This document shows positions 18,303 through 26,020 of a DNA stretch of 64,000 nucleotides, in pieces. The position numbers and the translations under genes are program-made. The stretch is from the NCBI RefSeq assembly GCF_902168175.1, contig NZ_CABHOU010000059.1, positions 248,001 through 312,000 of the forward strand, given 5' to 3'. The stretch comes from an uncultured Chitinophaga sp. Lineage in GTDB: Bacteria > Bacteroidota > Bacteroidia > Chitinophagales > Chitinophagaceae. The number at the start of each line of letters is the position of its first letter. Position 1 is the first letter of the stretch. The notes under the pieces were generated by a model. That model ran no database searches, was not told the DNA's origin, and was given only the letters and a program-made list of their open reading frames with translations.

Positions 18303-19211
18303 ATGTTTGCGGTAACAATACTGGGCAATAATTCGGCCCTCCCAACCCCGGAAAGACACCCCACCGCGCAGATCATCACCCTCAACGAACAGTTGGTGCT
18401 GGTAGATTGCGGCGAGGGTACACAAGTGCAGCTGGCCAGGTACAAAATACGCCGAAGCCGGATCAGGCACATTCTTATCAGTCACCTTCACGGCGATCAT
18501 TACTTCGGTTTGATAGGACTGCTTAATACCCTGAGTATGCTCGGGCGTACCGAACCGCTGTTCCTGTATGCGCCACCAGAGCTGGAAGCCATCATTGCCC
18601 TGCAACTGCAATGCGCCGCTTCGGTGCTTAACTACCCCCTTACCTTTAAACCCCTGCTGGGCGAAAACGCCGGACTGCTTTTCCAGGAAAAGGATTACGA
18701 GGTGAGCTTCTTCCCTACCCGCCACCGCATTGCCTGTTACGGCTTTTCCTTTAACATGCGACGCCGTAAACGCAAACTCATTCCCGAACAGGCAAGGGCT
18801 TACGAAATACCTGCCTCCTTCTATTCCCAGCTCCAGGAAGGCGCCGATTACCTGCGTAAAGACGGCACCCTGGTGCATAACGACTGGGTTACCCTGCCTC
18901 CCGAACCCGGCAAACGGTACGTATACTGTGCCGATACTATTTATAATGAGGAGATGATCCCTCACATACAGGGCGCCGACATGGTGTACCACGAAACCAC
19001 TTACCTGCAGGACCAGACCCAGAAAGCCGCCGACCGGTTCCACAGCACCAGCGTTGAAGCGGCCACTATTGCCAAAGCTGCAAACGCTAAAAAACTGCTC
19101 ATCGGCCACTTTTCCAGCAAATACACCGAACTGCAGCCCTTCCTCGACGAATGCCGCCCTGTTTTTCCAAACACCGACTTAGCCGAAGAAGGAGTGAGTT
19201 ACATCATATAA
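18303..19211 (+). CDS. rnz: Ribonuclease Z
   Basis: Zinc-dependent endonuclease that trims tRNA 3' ends (metallo-beta-lactamase fold). 302 residues, normal for the short form. Visible: the N-terminal GNNSALPTPERHPTAQ motif, DCGEGTQVQL, the zinc motif HLHGDH (His61, His63, Asp65, His66), the exosite-bearing segment in the middle, YCADT (Asp ligand), HETTY and the C-terminal HFSSKYTEL. Useful for tRNAs like the tRNA-Asp in this window, which lacks an encoded CCA. It likely shares a transcript with the STAS-like gene. Confidence 0.95.
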   Translation: MFAVTILGNNSALPTPERHPTAQIITLNEQLVLVDCGEGTQVQLARYKIRRSRIRHILISHLHGDHYFGLIGLLNTLSMLGRTEPLFLYAPPELEAIIALQLQCAASVLNYPLTFKPLLGENAGLLFQEKDYEVSFFPTRHRIACYGFSFNMRRRKRKLIPEQARAYEIPASFYSQLQEGADYLRKDGTLVHNDWVTLPPEPGKRYVYCADTIYNEEMIPHIQGADMVYHETTYLQDQTQKAADRFHSTSVEAATIAKAANAKKLLIGHFSSKYTELQPFLDECRPVFPNTDLAEEGVSYII

Positions 19212-19291
19212 GATACTGAATTTCCTACACTAAAATCTTATTAATTTTTAAAATACTCATATTTAGTGATTGTTTGGTAGTTTCTGCGTAT

Positions 19292-19299
19292 TACCTTTA
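19292..19299 (+). promoter_or_regulatory. Probable -7 promoter box
   Basis: TACCTTTA, one base off TAnnTTTG, 26 nt before the ATG at 19325, with TTTG at 19273-19276 upstream. It favours the downstream start for the outer-membrane protein. Confidence 0.45.
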
Positions 19300-19324
19300 C
19301 GTATTAATAAAATACCTATACTGT

Positions 19325-20209
19325 ATGAAAAAAGCGCCATTCCACTACCTGGCACTCGTATGCCTGCTTGCCGGCTATTCGGCCAAAGCACAAGAGGCAG
19401 TACCAGATTCCGTAGCTTCACCTGTTGCCAGCGCCGACACTGCGTCGACGCCATTAACTAACGAATTTGAAAGTGAAAAGCCTGCCAAACAAGGCCGTAA
19501 CTCTTTCTACTACAAGAACAACGTAAAGCTTGGCCTCAGCCCGATTTTGCTGGGTAATTACAGCCTTACTTACGAGCGCGTGCTGAACCGTTTCATTTCT
19601 GCATCGGCCAGCTACCGCATCATGCCTAAAACCGCTTTGAACGCCACTCCCCTTACCAAAACCGTAATGGACCAGCTGGCAGACGAGGGCGACGAAATAA
19701 GCGAGCAACTGGACAACGCAAAGGTTTCGGGCAATGCAATTACTGCGGAAGTGCGTTTCTATACCGGCTCCCGCAAAACAGGTGCAAGGGGCTTTTATGG
19801 TGGTGTTTATGGTCGCTATTCCAGCTTTAAATACGACTTCCCCTACGATTTCGAGGCTACCGATGCCGGCATCACCAAAACAGTACCGTTCCTCGGCGAC
19901 TCCAAAGGGTTCGGCGGCGGTGTGCTGATGGGCGTGCAATGGCAAATCAAACGTGTAACCATCGATTTCACCATCCTTGGCGCACACTGGGGTAAAATGA
20001 CCGGCAATGTAAACGGCCAAACCGACCTCAGCGAACTGTCCGAAGGCGACCAGGCACAGTTGAAAGAAGATATCGAAGGTGTAGTGAACTTCATCGAAGA
20101 CAAGAAGTTTGTTACCGCCACCGTGGACAATAACGGTGTCAGGGGCAAAATAGACGCTCCATTCGCAGGCATCCGCGGGCTGAACCTCAGCATTGGGTTT
20201 AACTTCTAA
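19325..20209 (+). CDS. Outer-membrane beta-barrel protein of unknown function
   Basis: 294 residues from ATG 19325, which yields a standard signal peptide (MKKAPFHYLALVCLLAGYSA then KAQE); the frame extends to a GTG at 19274 with residues that do not fit. After a Ser/Ala/Asp-rich linker (about 25-55) the protein alternates strands with aromatic girdles: NNVKLGLSPILLGNYSLTYE, ITAEVRFYTGS, RGFYGGVYGRYSSFKY, FGGGVLMGVQWQIKRVTIDF, and ends in LNLSIGFNF, a terminal aromatic typical of outer-membrane barrels. This resembles DUF3575-type barrels. No enzyme motif. A hairpin follows the stop codon. Confidence 0.8.
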   Translation: MKKAPFHYLALVCLLAGYSAKAQEAVPDSVASPVASADTASTPLTNEFESEKPAKQGRNSFYYKNNVKLGLSPILLGNYSLTYERVLNRFISASASYRIMPKTALNATPLTKTVMDQLADEGDEISEQLDNAKVSGNAITAEVRFYTGSRKTGARGFYGGVYGRYSSFKYDFPYDFEATDAGITKTVPFLGDSKGFGGGVLMGVQWQIKRVTIDFTILGAHWGKMTGNVNGQTDLSELSEGDQAQLKEDIEGVVNFIEDKKFVTATVDNNGVRGKIDAPFAGIRGLNLSIGFNF

Positions 20210-20237
20210 ACAGCGCTAACATAGCTTTTTAATACCG

Positions 20238-20264
20238 AAAGGGCGTCCGGTGAGGATGCCCTTT
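20238..20264 (+). terminator. Hairpin after the outer-membrane protein gene
   Basis: AAAGGGCGTCC and GGATGCCCTTT pair over 11 bp with one G-U, 5-nt loop, 28 bp after the stop. There is only a short U-run, so termination is probable but not certain. Confidence 0.6.
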
Positions 20265-20636
20265 CCGCATTCGTATAAGCCCGGGGAAAGGGCAGCGAAA
20301 GGGCAGTTTAAGGGCAGGCAAAGGGCCTGGGTGCCTACTGGTAAGCTTTCCAGACACTTAAAAACAGCAAGATGCCTATTCCCACTGTTGTTTCCGCGGA
20401 CTCCTTTTTCCGGAAAACCACTTTAATAGGACGGAAAATAACAGTTTAGGGACAAGCAGGAGGAATACTATTGCAGAAACCAGGGTAGCTGACAGGGAGT
20501 GAGCGAACGGCAGGTAAAAGAAGAAAAAGGATATTCGTGATATTATATCGACACCGGCTGGGCCTTTTGTTGCAGCTGAAGGGAGTGACACAACGGCGGC
20601 CGGGGGTGGTTACTGAAGCTGGTTAAAAAAGAAAAA

Positions 20637-20665
20637 GGCAAACACCGGATAAACCGGCGTTTGCC
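20637..20665 (-). terminator. Intrinsic terminator of dapA
   Basis: GGCAAACGCCGG and CCGGTGTTTGCC (minus strand) pair over 12 bp with one G-U, followed by CTTTTTCTTTTTT. It pairs perfectly only in minus-strand RNA. Confidence 0.88.
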
Positions 20666-20689
20666 CTTGTGTCATATTGTCATAACCAG

Positions 20690-21583
20690 CTATTTATAAG
20701 CAGCGAGGTATTTTTTGATTTTAGCGTGTAGCTCGTCGCTCACCGGCACAACCGGCAGGCGGAAGGTGTTTTCCACGATGTTGGCGTAGGCCAGGAACGC
20801 CTTAACGCCGGCGGGGTTGTTTTCCGCAAACATCAGGTCGTATCCTTCGAGCATTTTGTAATGCAGGCGGCGGGCCTCTTCGTAGTTATTAGCCAGGGCA
20901 GCCTGCACCATGGCGGAGAAATCTTTCGCGAAGAAGTTGGCTGCTACGGAAATTACACCGTCCATACCACAGGCTATCTGCGACAAGGCCAGGCCATCGT
21001 CGCCGCTCACCACTACGAAACCTTCCGGTTTGCTGCGGATGATTTCCATGCATTGCTGCATATCGCCGGAAGCCTCTTTCATGGCTATTACGTTCTCCAC
21101 CTCGTTCGCAATGCGCAGCGTGGTAGCTGCAGTCATGTTACGGCCTGTGCGGCCCGGAACGTTGTAAAGGATGATCGGCTTCGGAGAAGCTTCTGCTATC
21201 GCTTTATAGTGCTGGAAAATACCTTCCTGCGAAGGTTTGCTGTAATAAGGCGCCACGCTAAGAATAGCGGCAGCTTCGTCGAGCGGGCAGGATTGCAGAC
21301 GTTTTACCACATCCTGCGTATTATAATCGCCGATGCCCACAACAACGGGCACCCGTTTATTTACCTTTTCGAATGTAAACTTTATGAGGTCCAGCTTCTC
21401 TTCGGACGAAAGCGTAGGTGTTTCGCCGGTAGTTCCTAAAGACACTACATAATTAACGCCACCAGTAATGACGTGATCGATCAGCCTTTCAAGGGCGTTC
21501 CAGTCGATGGCGCCGTTGGCTGAAAAAGGAGTAACCAGTGCTACACCGGTTCCCCTCAGTTGTTGCTGTAACATAGTTTGCAT
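20690..21583 (-). CDS. dapA: 4-hydroxy-tetrahydrodipicolinate synthase
   Basis: Condenses pyruvate with aspartate semialdehyde, first committed step to lysine and meso-diaminopimelate for peptidoglycan. 297 residues, normal. Visible: GTGVALVTPF, the GTTGE loop (Thr51/Thr52), the tyrosine of the catalytic triad in ILYNVPGRTG (Tyr140) and the Schiff-base lysine in AMKEASGD (Lys169). ATG 21583 is used here; ATG 21574 is an equally possible start. It is upstream-adjacent to nothing on its strand except accA (85 bp), so the two may share a transcript. A terminator follows. Confidence 0.95.
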   Translation of the reverse strand: MQTMLQQQLRGTGVALVTPFSANGAIDWNALERLIDHVITGGVNYVVSLGTTGETPTLSSEEKLDLIKFTFEKVNKRVPVVVGIGDYNTQDVVKRLQSCPLDEAAAILSVAPYYSKPSQEGIFQHYKAIAEASPKPIILYNVPGRTGRNMTAATTLRIANEVENVIAMKEASGDMQQCMEIIRSKPEGFVVVSGDDGLALSQIACGMDGVISVAANFFAKDFSAMVQAALANNYEEARRLHYKMLEGYDLMFAENNPAGVKAFLAYANIVENTFRLPVVPVSDELHAKIKKYLAAYK

Positions 21584-21668
21584 TCACTAAATTTCAAATA
21601 TCCTGTTTGCCAGGCTCTGTAAAGAGGTGCAAAGATGGAAATTTGAAATGGTATGTCTGAGAATAATT

Positions 21669-22622
21669 TTAACGCTCTTCGAAAAATCCCATATTGGAGA
21701 ATTTCTCTATTCTTTGCTGGATCCTTGTTTCCGGATCGATCTGCTTAAGTTCGGCCAAGGTGGCCTTTATAGAGTTCTTCAGGATTTCCGCCATTTCGTC
21801 GTGGTTGGTATGTGCGCCACCCAGTGGTTCCTTGATCACACCATCTACCAGGCCGAAGTTGCTCATCTGGTCGGAAGTAAGTCTCAGTTCTTCGGCCGCC
21901 TTCTCTTTGAAATTCCAGCTGCGCCAAAGAATGGTGGAGCAGTTTTCCGGAGAGATTACGGTATACCAACTGTTTTCCAGCATGAATATGCGGTCGCCGA
22001 TGCCGATGCCCAAAGCACCACCTGAAGCACCTTCACCAATGATGATGCAGATTACAGGCACTTTCAGTTTTACCATTTCGAACAGGTTACGGGCAATAGC
22101 CTCGCCTTGTCCGCGTTCCTCCGCCTCCAGGCCAGGGTAAGCACCGGGCGTGTCGATGAGGGTAACGATGGGTTTATTGAACTTTTCGGCCAGTTTCATG
22201 AGGCGCAGGGCCTTACGGTAACCTTCGGGGTTAGCCATACCGAAATTTCGGATCTGGCGCATTTTGGTATTGATACCTTTCTGCTGCCCGATGAACATTA
22301 CCGTTTCACCATCGAGGTCGGCAAAACCGCCCACCATGGCTTTATCGTCCTTAACGTTCCTGTCGCCGTGCATTTCCACGAAGTTGGTCACCATCCGTTC
22401 CAGGTACGCAAGCGTATAAGGGCGGTCGGGATGACGGCTCAGTTGTACCTTTTGCCAGGCAGTAAGGTTGGCGTATATGTCTTCGCGTGTTTGCGCGATC
22501 TTTTGTTCGTACTCTTTCACGGTGGCAGAAACGTCTACACCAGACTTGTCGCCATTCTCTTTGAGTTTATCGAGCTGCTCGTACAGTTCGGCAATAGGTT
22601 TTTCGAAATCCAGGAATTGCAT
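21669..22622 (-). CDS. accA: Acetyl-CoA carboxylase carboxyltransferase subunit alpha
   Basis: Part of the heterotetrameric carboxyltransferase that makes malonyl-CoA for fatty-acid synthesis. 317 residues, standard. The N-terminal helix pair ([20 protein letters not shown]) is followed by the crotonase-like core with [33 protein letters not shown] (oxyanion region), [18 protein letters not shown] and the Trp-rich [17 protein letters not shown] block. A TACCTTTA box lies 31 nt upstream on the minus strand (22653-22660). It is divergent from tRNA-Asp. Confidence 0.96.
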   Translation of the reverse strand: MQFLDFEKPIAELYEQLDKLKENGDKSGVDVSATVKEYEQKIAQTREDIYANLTAWQKVQLSRHPDRPYTLAYLERMVTNFVEMHGDRNVKDDKAMVGGFADLDGETVMFIGQQKGINTKMRQIRNFGMANPEGYRKALRLMKLAEKFNKPIVTLIDTPGAYPGLEAEERGQGEAIARNLFEMVKLKVPVICIIIGEGASGGALGIGIGDRIFMLENSWYTVISPENCSTILWRSWNFKEKAAEELRLTSDQMSNFGLVDGVIKEPLGGAHTNHDEMAEILKNSIKATLAELKQIDPETRIQQRIEKFSNMGFFEER

Positions 22623-22652
22623 AAATAGACTTAAAAAAGGTTAAAGAGAGTG

Positions 22653-22660
22653 TAAAGGTA
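22653..22660 (-). promoter_or_regulatory. Probable -7 promoter box for accA
   Basis: TACCTTTA on the minus strand, one base off TAnnTTTG, 31 nt before the accA ATG. Confidence 0.4.
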
Positions 22661-22685
22661 TGGTTTGATTTTTTTTAAAAAAAGA

Positions 22686-22718
22686 TTTGCGCAATTGATT
22701 TTTTTGTTGCTATCTTTG
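22686..22718 (+). promoter_or_regulatory. Promoter of tRNA-Asp
   Basis: TTTG (22686-22689), 21-nt spacer, TATCTTTG (22711-22718): both halves match the Bacteroidota housekeeping promoter. Transcription would start near 22725, about 35 nt before the mature tRNA. Confidence 0.75.
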
Positions 22719-22759
22719 CAATCCCAAAACGGAAGAGCATTGCTCTGAAGTTGCTGGAA

Positions 22760-22833
22760 GGATTGGTAGTTCAGTTGGTTAGAATGCCGCCCTGTCACGG
22801 CGGAGGTCGCGGGTTCGAGTCCCGTCCAGTCCG
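22760..22833 (+). tRNA. tRNA-Asp (anticodon GTC)
   Basis: 74 nt. Acceptor stem GGATTGG pairs with CCAGTCC (one G-U), discriminator G; D arm GTTC-AGTTGGTTA-GAAT; anticodon arm CCGCC-CTGTCAC-GGCGG with GTC; T arm CGGGTTCGAGTCCCG. The CCA end is not encoded. Preceded by a perfect promoter and followed by a terminator, so it is a single-gene unit. Confidence 0.97.
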
Positions 22834-23162
22834 CAAAATTTAGAAAAGCACTCATAACGAGTGCTTTTTTTTTATGCGCGATATTCCCATATACGGTTGT
22901 TTTCAAATAATTGCATACCACAAAAACCTTTTAAAGTATCGGAAAAGATGACCTATTCGCTGACCCATGTTTCTGTGAAGGAGGGTTTAGAACGAGCGAA
23001 TTTATTCGACCACCTACAAATGTGTTGTATGAAGTTGGTTAAAATTAATCTCCGGCGCCTCCTGTACCTGGAGAAAAGAAAACAGGGAGAACACGGGAAA
23101 TGTCCTATTACCATCTGCATTACCTGCAAAAGCAGAAGAAACTACATTATTAATTGTTTCCT
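22834..23162. other. Spacer between tRNA-Asp and the GH78 gene
   Basis: 329 bp. It holds the tRNA terminator at its left end; beyond that the DNA is AT-rich and I see no gene, no integrase remnant and no repeat of the tRNA 3' end. Confidence 0.55.
22844..22871 (+). terminator. Intrinsic terminator of tRNA-Asp
   Basis: AAAAGCACTC ATAAC GAGTGCTTTT followed by more T; perfect 10-bp stem starting 11 nt after the tRNA. Confidence 0.9.
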
Positions 23163-25868
23163 CTATAACACTTTAAAATGATACACACCGGATGCAAATT
23201 GTGCTTCATATTTGTTGTTGACTTTTTTTGTAGGGATGCTTTTGCCGGAGTTATCCACCAACTTCATTAGTTCTCCTGGTAAAACAAATGTTGCTGAAGT
23301 ATTTGCAGGTATTTCTATTAGAATTTCCAGGTTTCCTCCCTCGCCAATCTTCCATTCGGAACGTACTATCCCGAATAAGCTATTATACGATGATTTGCAA
23401 TAAGTCAAATCTCCTACCGGGTTAGGCTTAATAATGAAATGCTTAATTCCAGCCCCTGCCGTATCTTGTTTTATTCCAGCTATACCTGAATATAACCACT
23501 CGATCACACTGCCAAACATTGGATGACTATGAGAGCCGCCGCCGGCCCATTCTTCCCATAATGTACTGTTTTTACCGTCCAAAAGATAGCCAAATCCAGG
23601 TTTATCTTTTTGGTTCATGATTTTATAGGCAATGTCATCCCGGTCATTCTCGGAAAGCACTTTTAACAATAGCGGCGTTGCCAGTATGCCGGTATCAAAA
23701 TGATAATCAAGTTTAGCTAAATGATTGATCAGGGAGTTGAAAACAGCGCCGTATTTTGCTTTAGGCACCAAGCCAAAAGCTAATGCAAAAACGTCAGCGC
23801 CCTGTCTTCCTTCCCAATAAGTTTTTGTTGATGCATTGTAATAGGCTTTATTGAAATCTATTTTAATCTTTTGGGCTAAGCTTGAAAACTCAGATTCGTC
23901 CCCACTTTCCCCTAAGATACGGGCGACCCTGGTCATCAAATCTGTAACATAGTAGAAATACGCGGTGTTGACCAGGGGTTCGGGTAATTGAATATCGGAC
24001 GGCGTACACCAATCACCTAAGCACCAGCCATCAGGTTCTTCTTTGATGATCAGGCCGTTTTCATTGGTTCGTGTTTTTAAGTATGCTACCCACTGTTTCA
24101 TACCCACATAGTGCTGCTTCAGGATCGTTGTGTCGTTATAATAAGTATAGTACAACCAAGGCATAATTACGTAGGCTGATCCCCAGGCAGGACCACCGCC
24201 TCCGCCTCCAAATGGAGCAGAATGCGTAACAAACCCTGTCTTATGGTTTCTAGCATCATCGATATCAATTAGCCATTTATTATAAAACTGAGGCATATCA
24301 AAAGACAATAGGGCACTTTCCATAGCTACTTGTCCGTCTCCGGTGTAACCAAGTCGCTCCCGGTGCGGGCAATCGCTGCTTATGCTGCCGTGGAAATTGG
24401 CCTTTTGGGTTGTTAAATAAGCGGTATTAATTTTATTCATGAAAAAATTGGAGCACTCAAAACTTCCATTTAATGCCACGTCGGTATGTACGTCTTTCAC
24501 TTTAATGCTTTCTGAGTCAAGGACCACATCTTTTGAATAAACTTCTATTTTTCTAAAAGCATGCCAAGTGAATTTTGGTTCCCAAATCTCGATGCCATCA
24601 CCCTTTAATATATAGTGATCATATTGCCCGTAATCTTCGCCTTCTTCACTGATGTACCTTATTTTGATTTCACTTCCTGCCTTACCTTTCACGCGCAAAG
24701 CTGCCCAGCCTGCTACCGTCTCGTCCAGATGATATTGATAAACAGAATCTTTTACCCGGCCATCAAAGACTGGGGTTAAAGTTCTTAACACTTTATCGAA
24801 AGGCGCTGTTTGCGAATGCAAAGGTCCTGTAGGAGGTTTTGCAATAATTGAGTATTTCCATTTCGAATCATCATATGCTGGCTTGTTCCAAGCCCCGAGT
24901 TCTGATCGCGCATCGTACTTTTCGCCAGTAAAAATTCCACTTTTTAACAGCGGACCATTACTTGTTTTCCACTTGTTATCTGACACAATAAGATCTGATG
25001 TCCCATCGGTATACGTAATCTCCATCTGGAAGATCAATTTCGGGACGTCATACCACATCTTACCCTCCACCGTTCTGTCCCGCTGGTTATACCACCCATC
25101 ACCTAATATTATTCCTAAGGCATTATTTTGTGGAATAATACTGCTGGTAATATCGAATGTGTTATAATAAACCCGTTGTGTCGATTGATCATCATACGGA
25201 TAAAGCAAATTTTTAAGCTGCCTTTTGTCGTAATTTGATACGGCCGGGGCCAGCACCTGGTCGCCTACTTTTTTACCGTTTATAAAAAGTTCATAAAAAC
25301 CAAGTCCACTGACATACACTATGGCTTGCTTTATCTCCTTTTTCACCGTAAAGTCTTTTCGGAAAAATGGTGCCGGGTAAGTTATCGCTGTGTCGGGATT
25401 TTGATCAATAACAGATCCGATCCATTTCGCTTTCCAATCTGCAGCATTTAACAGGCCCATTGACCAGGTTGCTGCGGAGCTCCAGTCAGACTGAACGTTT
25501 TTCTCATCCCACACCATTACTTTCCAGTAAACCTTTTTTCTGGAACTTAGCGGCTTGCCCTGATAAATCACTTGCGTAGAATTAGATGAATTTACTTTAT
25601 GACTATCCCATAAGTCACCTATATTCTTGTCTAATAAAGAGATACTGCTTGCTGCTAATATGTGATATGCTTTTTGCCTTTTGGCGAAGTTTACGGATGT
25701 TAATTGCCAGCTGATGATTGGATGCTGACTTTCTATAGCTATAGGATTGATTAAGTACCCGCACTTTAAATTCGTTACTTTTAAATCTGCCTGCCTGCTG
25801 AAGGCAACAGTTATAAAAACAAGTACAAATACTGCAATGCTAAAGCCAGCTTTTATTTTGAAATTCAT
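23163..25868 (-). CDS. Secreted alpha-L-rhamnosidase, GH78
   Basis: Releases terminal alpha-L-rhamnose from glycans. 901 residues, in the usual GH78 range. Signal peptide or anchor about 1-25; N-terminal beta domains with QADLKVTNLKCGYLINPI and WKAKWIGS (about 28-160) and FYELFINGKKVGD (carbohydrate-binding type); the (alpha/alpha)6 catalytic domain from about 480, with the hallmark SDCPHRERLGYTGDGQ (candidate general acid Glu504), GGGGPAWGSA, GWCLGDWC and DGKNSTLWEEWAGGGSHSHP; and a C-terminal beta domain. Base composition is AT-rich compared with the neighbours (hand counts 37-42% G+C in sampled lines). It sits 152 bp from the GH92 gene on the same strand, likely the same transcript. Confidence 0.92.
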   Translation of the reverse strand: MNFKIKAGFSIAVFVLVFITVAFSRQADLKVTNLKCGYLINPIAIESQHPIISWQLTSVNFAKRQKAYHILAASSISLLDKNIGDLWDSHKVNSSNSTQVIYQGKPLSSRKKVYWKVMVWDEKNVQSDWSSAATWSMGLLNAADWKAKWIGSVIDQNPDTAITYPAPFFRKDFTVKKEIKQAIVYVSGLGFYELFINGKKVGDQVLAPAVSNYDKRQLKNLLYPYDDQSTQRVYYNTFDITSSIIPQNNALGIILGDGWYNQRDRTVEGKMWYDVPKLIFQMEITYTDGTSDLIVSDNKWKTSNGPLLKSGIFTGEKYDARSELGAWNKPAYDDSKWKYSIIAKPPTGPLHSQTAPFDKVLRTLTPVFDGRVKDSVYQYHLDETVAGWAALRVKGKAGSEIKIRYISEEGEDYGQYDHYILKGDGIEIWEPKFTWHAFRKIEVYSKDVVLDSESIKVKDVHTDVALNGSFECSNFFMNKINTAYLTTQKANFHGSISSDCPHRERLGYTGDGQVAMESALLSFDMPQFYNKWLIDIDDARNHKTGFVTHSAPFGGGGGGPAWGSAYVIMPWLYYTYYNDTTILKQHYVGMKQWVAYLKTRTNENGLIIKEEPDGWCLGDWCTPSDIQLPEPLVNTAYFYYVTDLMTRVARILGESGDESEFSSLAQKIKIDFNKAYYNASTKTYWEGRQGADVFALAFGLVPKAKYGAVFNSLINHLAKLDYHFDTGILATPLLLKVLSENDRDDIAYKIMNQKDKPGFGYLLDGKNSTLWEEWAGGGSHSHPMFGSVIEWLYSGIAGIKQDTAGAGIKHFIIKPNPVGDLTYCKSSYNSLFGIVRSEWKIGEGGNLEILIEIPANTSATFVLPGELMKLVDNSGKSIPTKKVNNKYEAQFASGVYHFKVL

Positions 25869-26020
25869 GTTAGAAAATTTAAGCGCAGGTTGCCATTTAA
25901 TCAGGTTAACAAAGATTTAAAGCCACAGCTTGTCAAAGTATTTACAAGTCTGTGGACCTTCAATACCGCACCCTAAAAATGAGTCTCGCATCTAAGCATA
26001 CCATTTACTTAAACAGTATT

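Larger units (their letters stand above)
20210..20689 (+). repeat. Noncoding region with tandem and dispersed repeats
   Basis: No credible gene; a 71-codon frame on the minus strand (20376-20591) is mostly repeat. Contents: a hairpin at 20238-20264; four 11-bp tandem units of AAAGGGCAGnn type (20287-20330, third unit TAAGGGCA); a degenerate copy (20488-20514) and an exact copy (20575-20599) of the 25-bp element first seen at 4348-4372; then the dapA terminator (20637-20665). Confidence 0.75.

Noticed and set aside
18297..19109. 270-codon minus-strand frame
   Set aside because: Antisense to rnz, which has all ribonuclease Z motifs.
20376..20591. 71-codon minus-strand frame with a hydrophobic stretch
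   Set aside because: Lies in repeat-rich noncoding DNA and includes part of the 25-bp element; no promoter or conservation seen.
22631..22921. Minus-strand frame over the tRNA-Asp gene
   Set aside because: It is the reverse of the tRNA (DWTGLEPATSA-type peptide), a common false gene.
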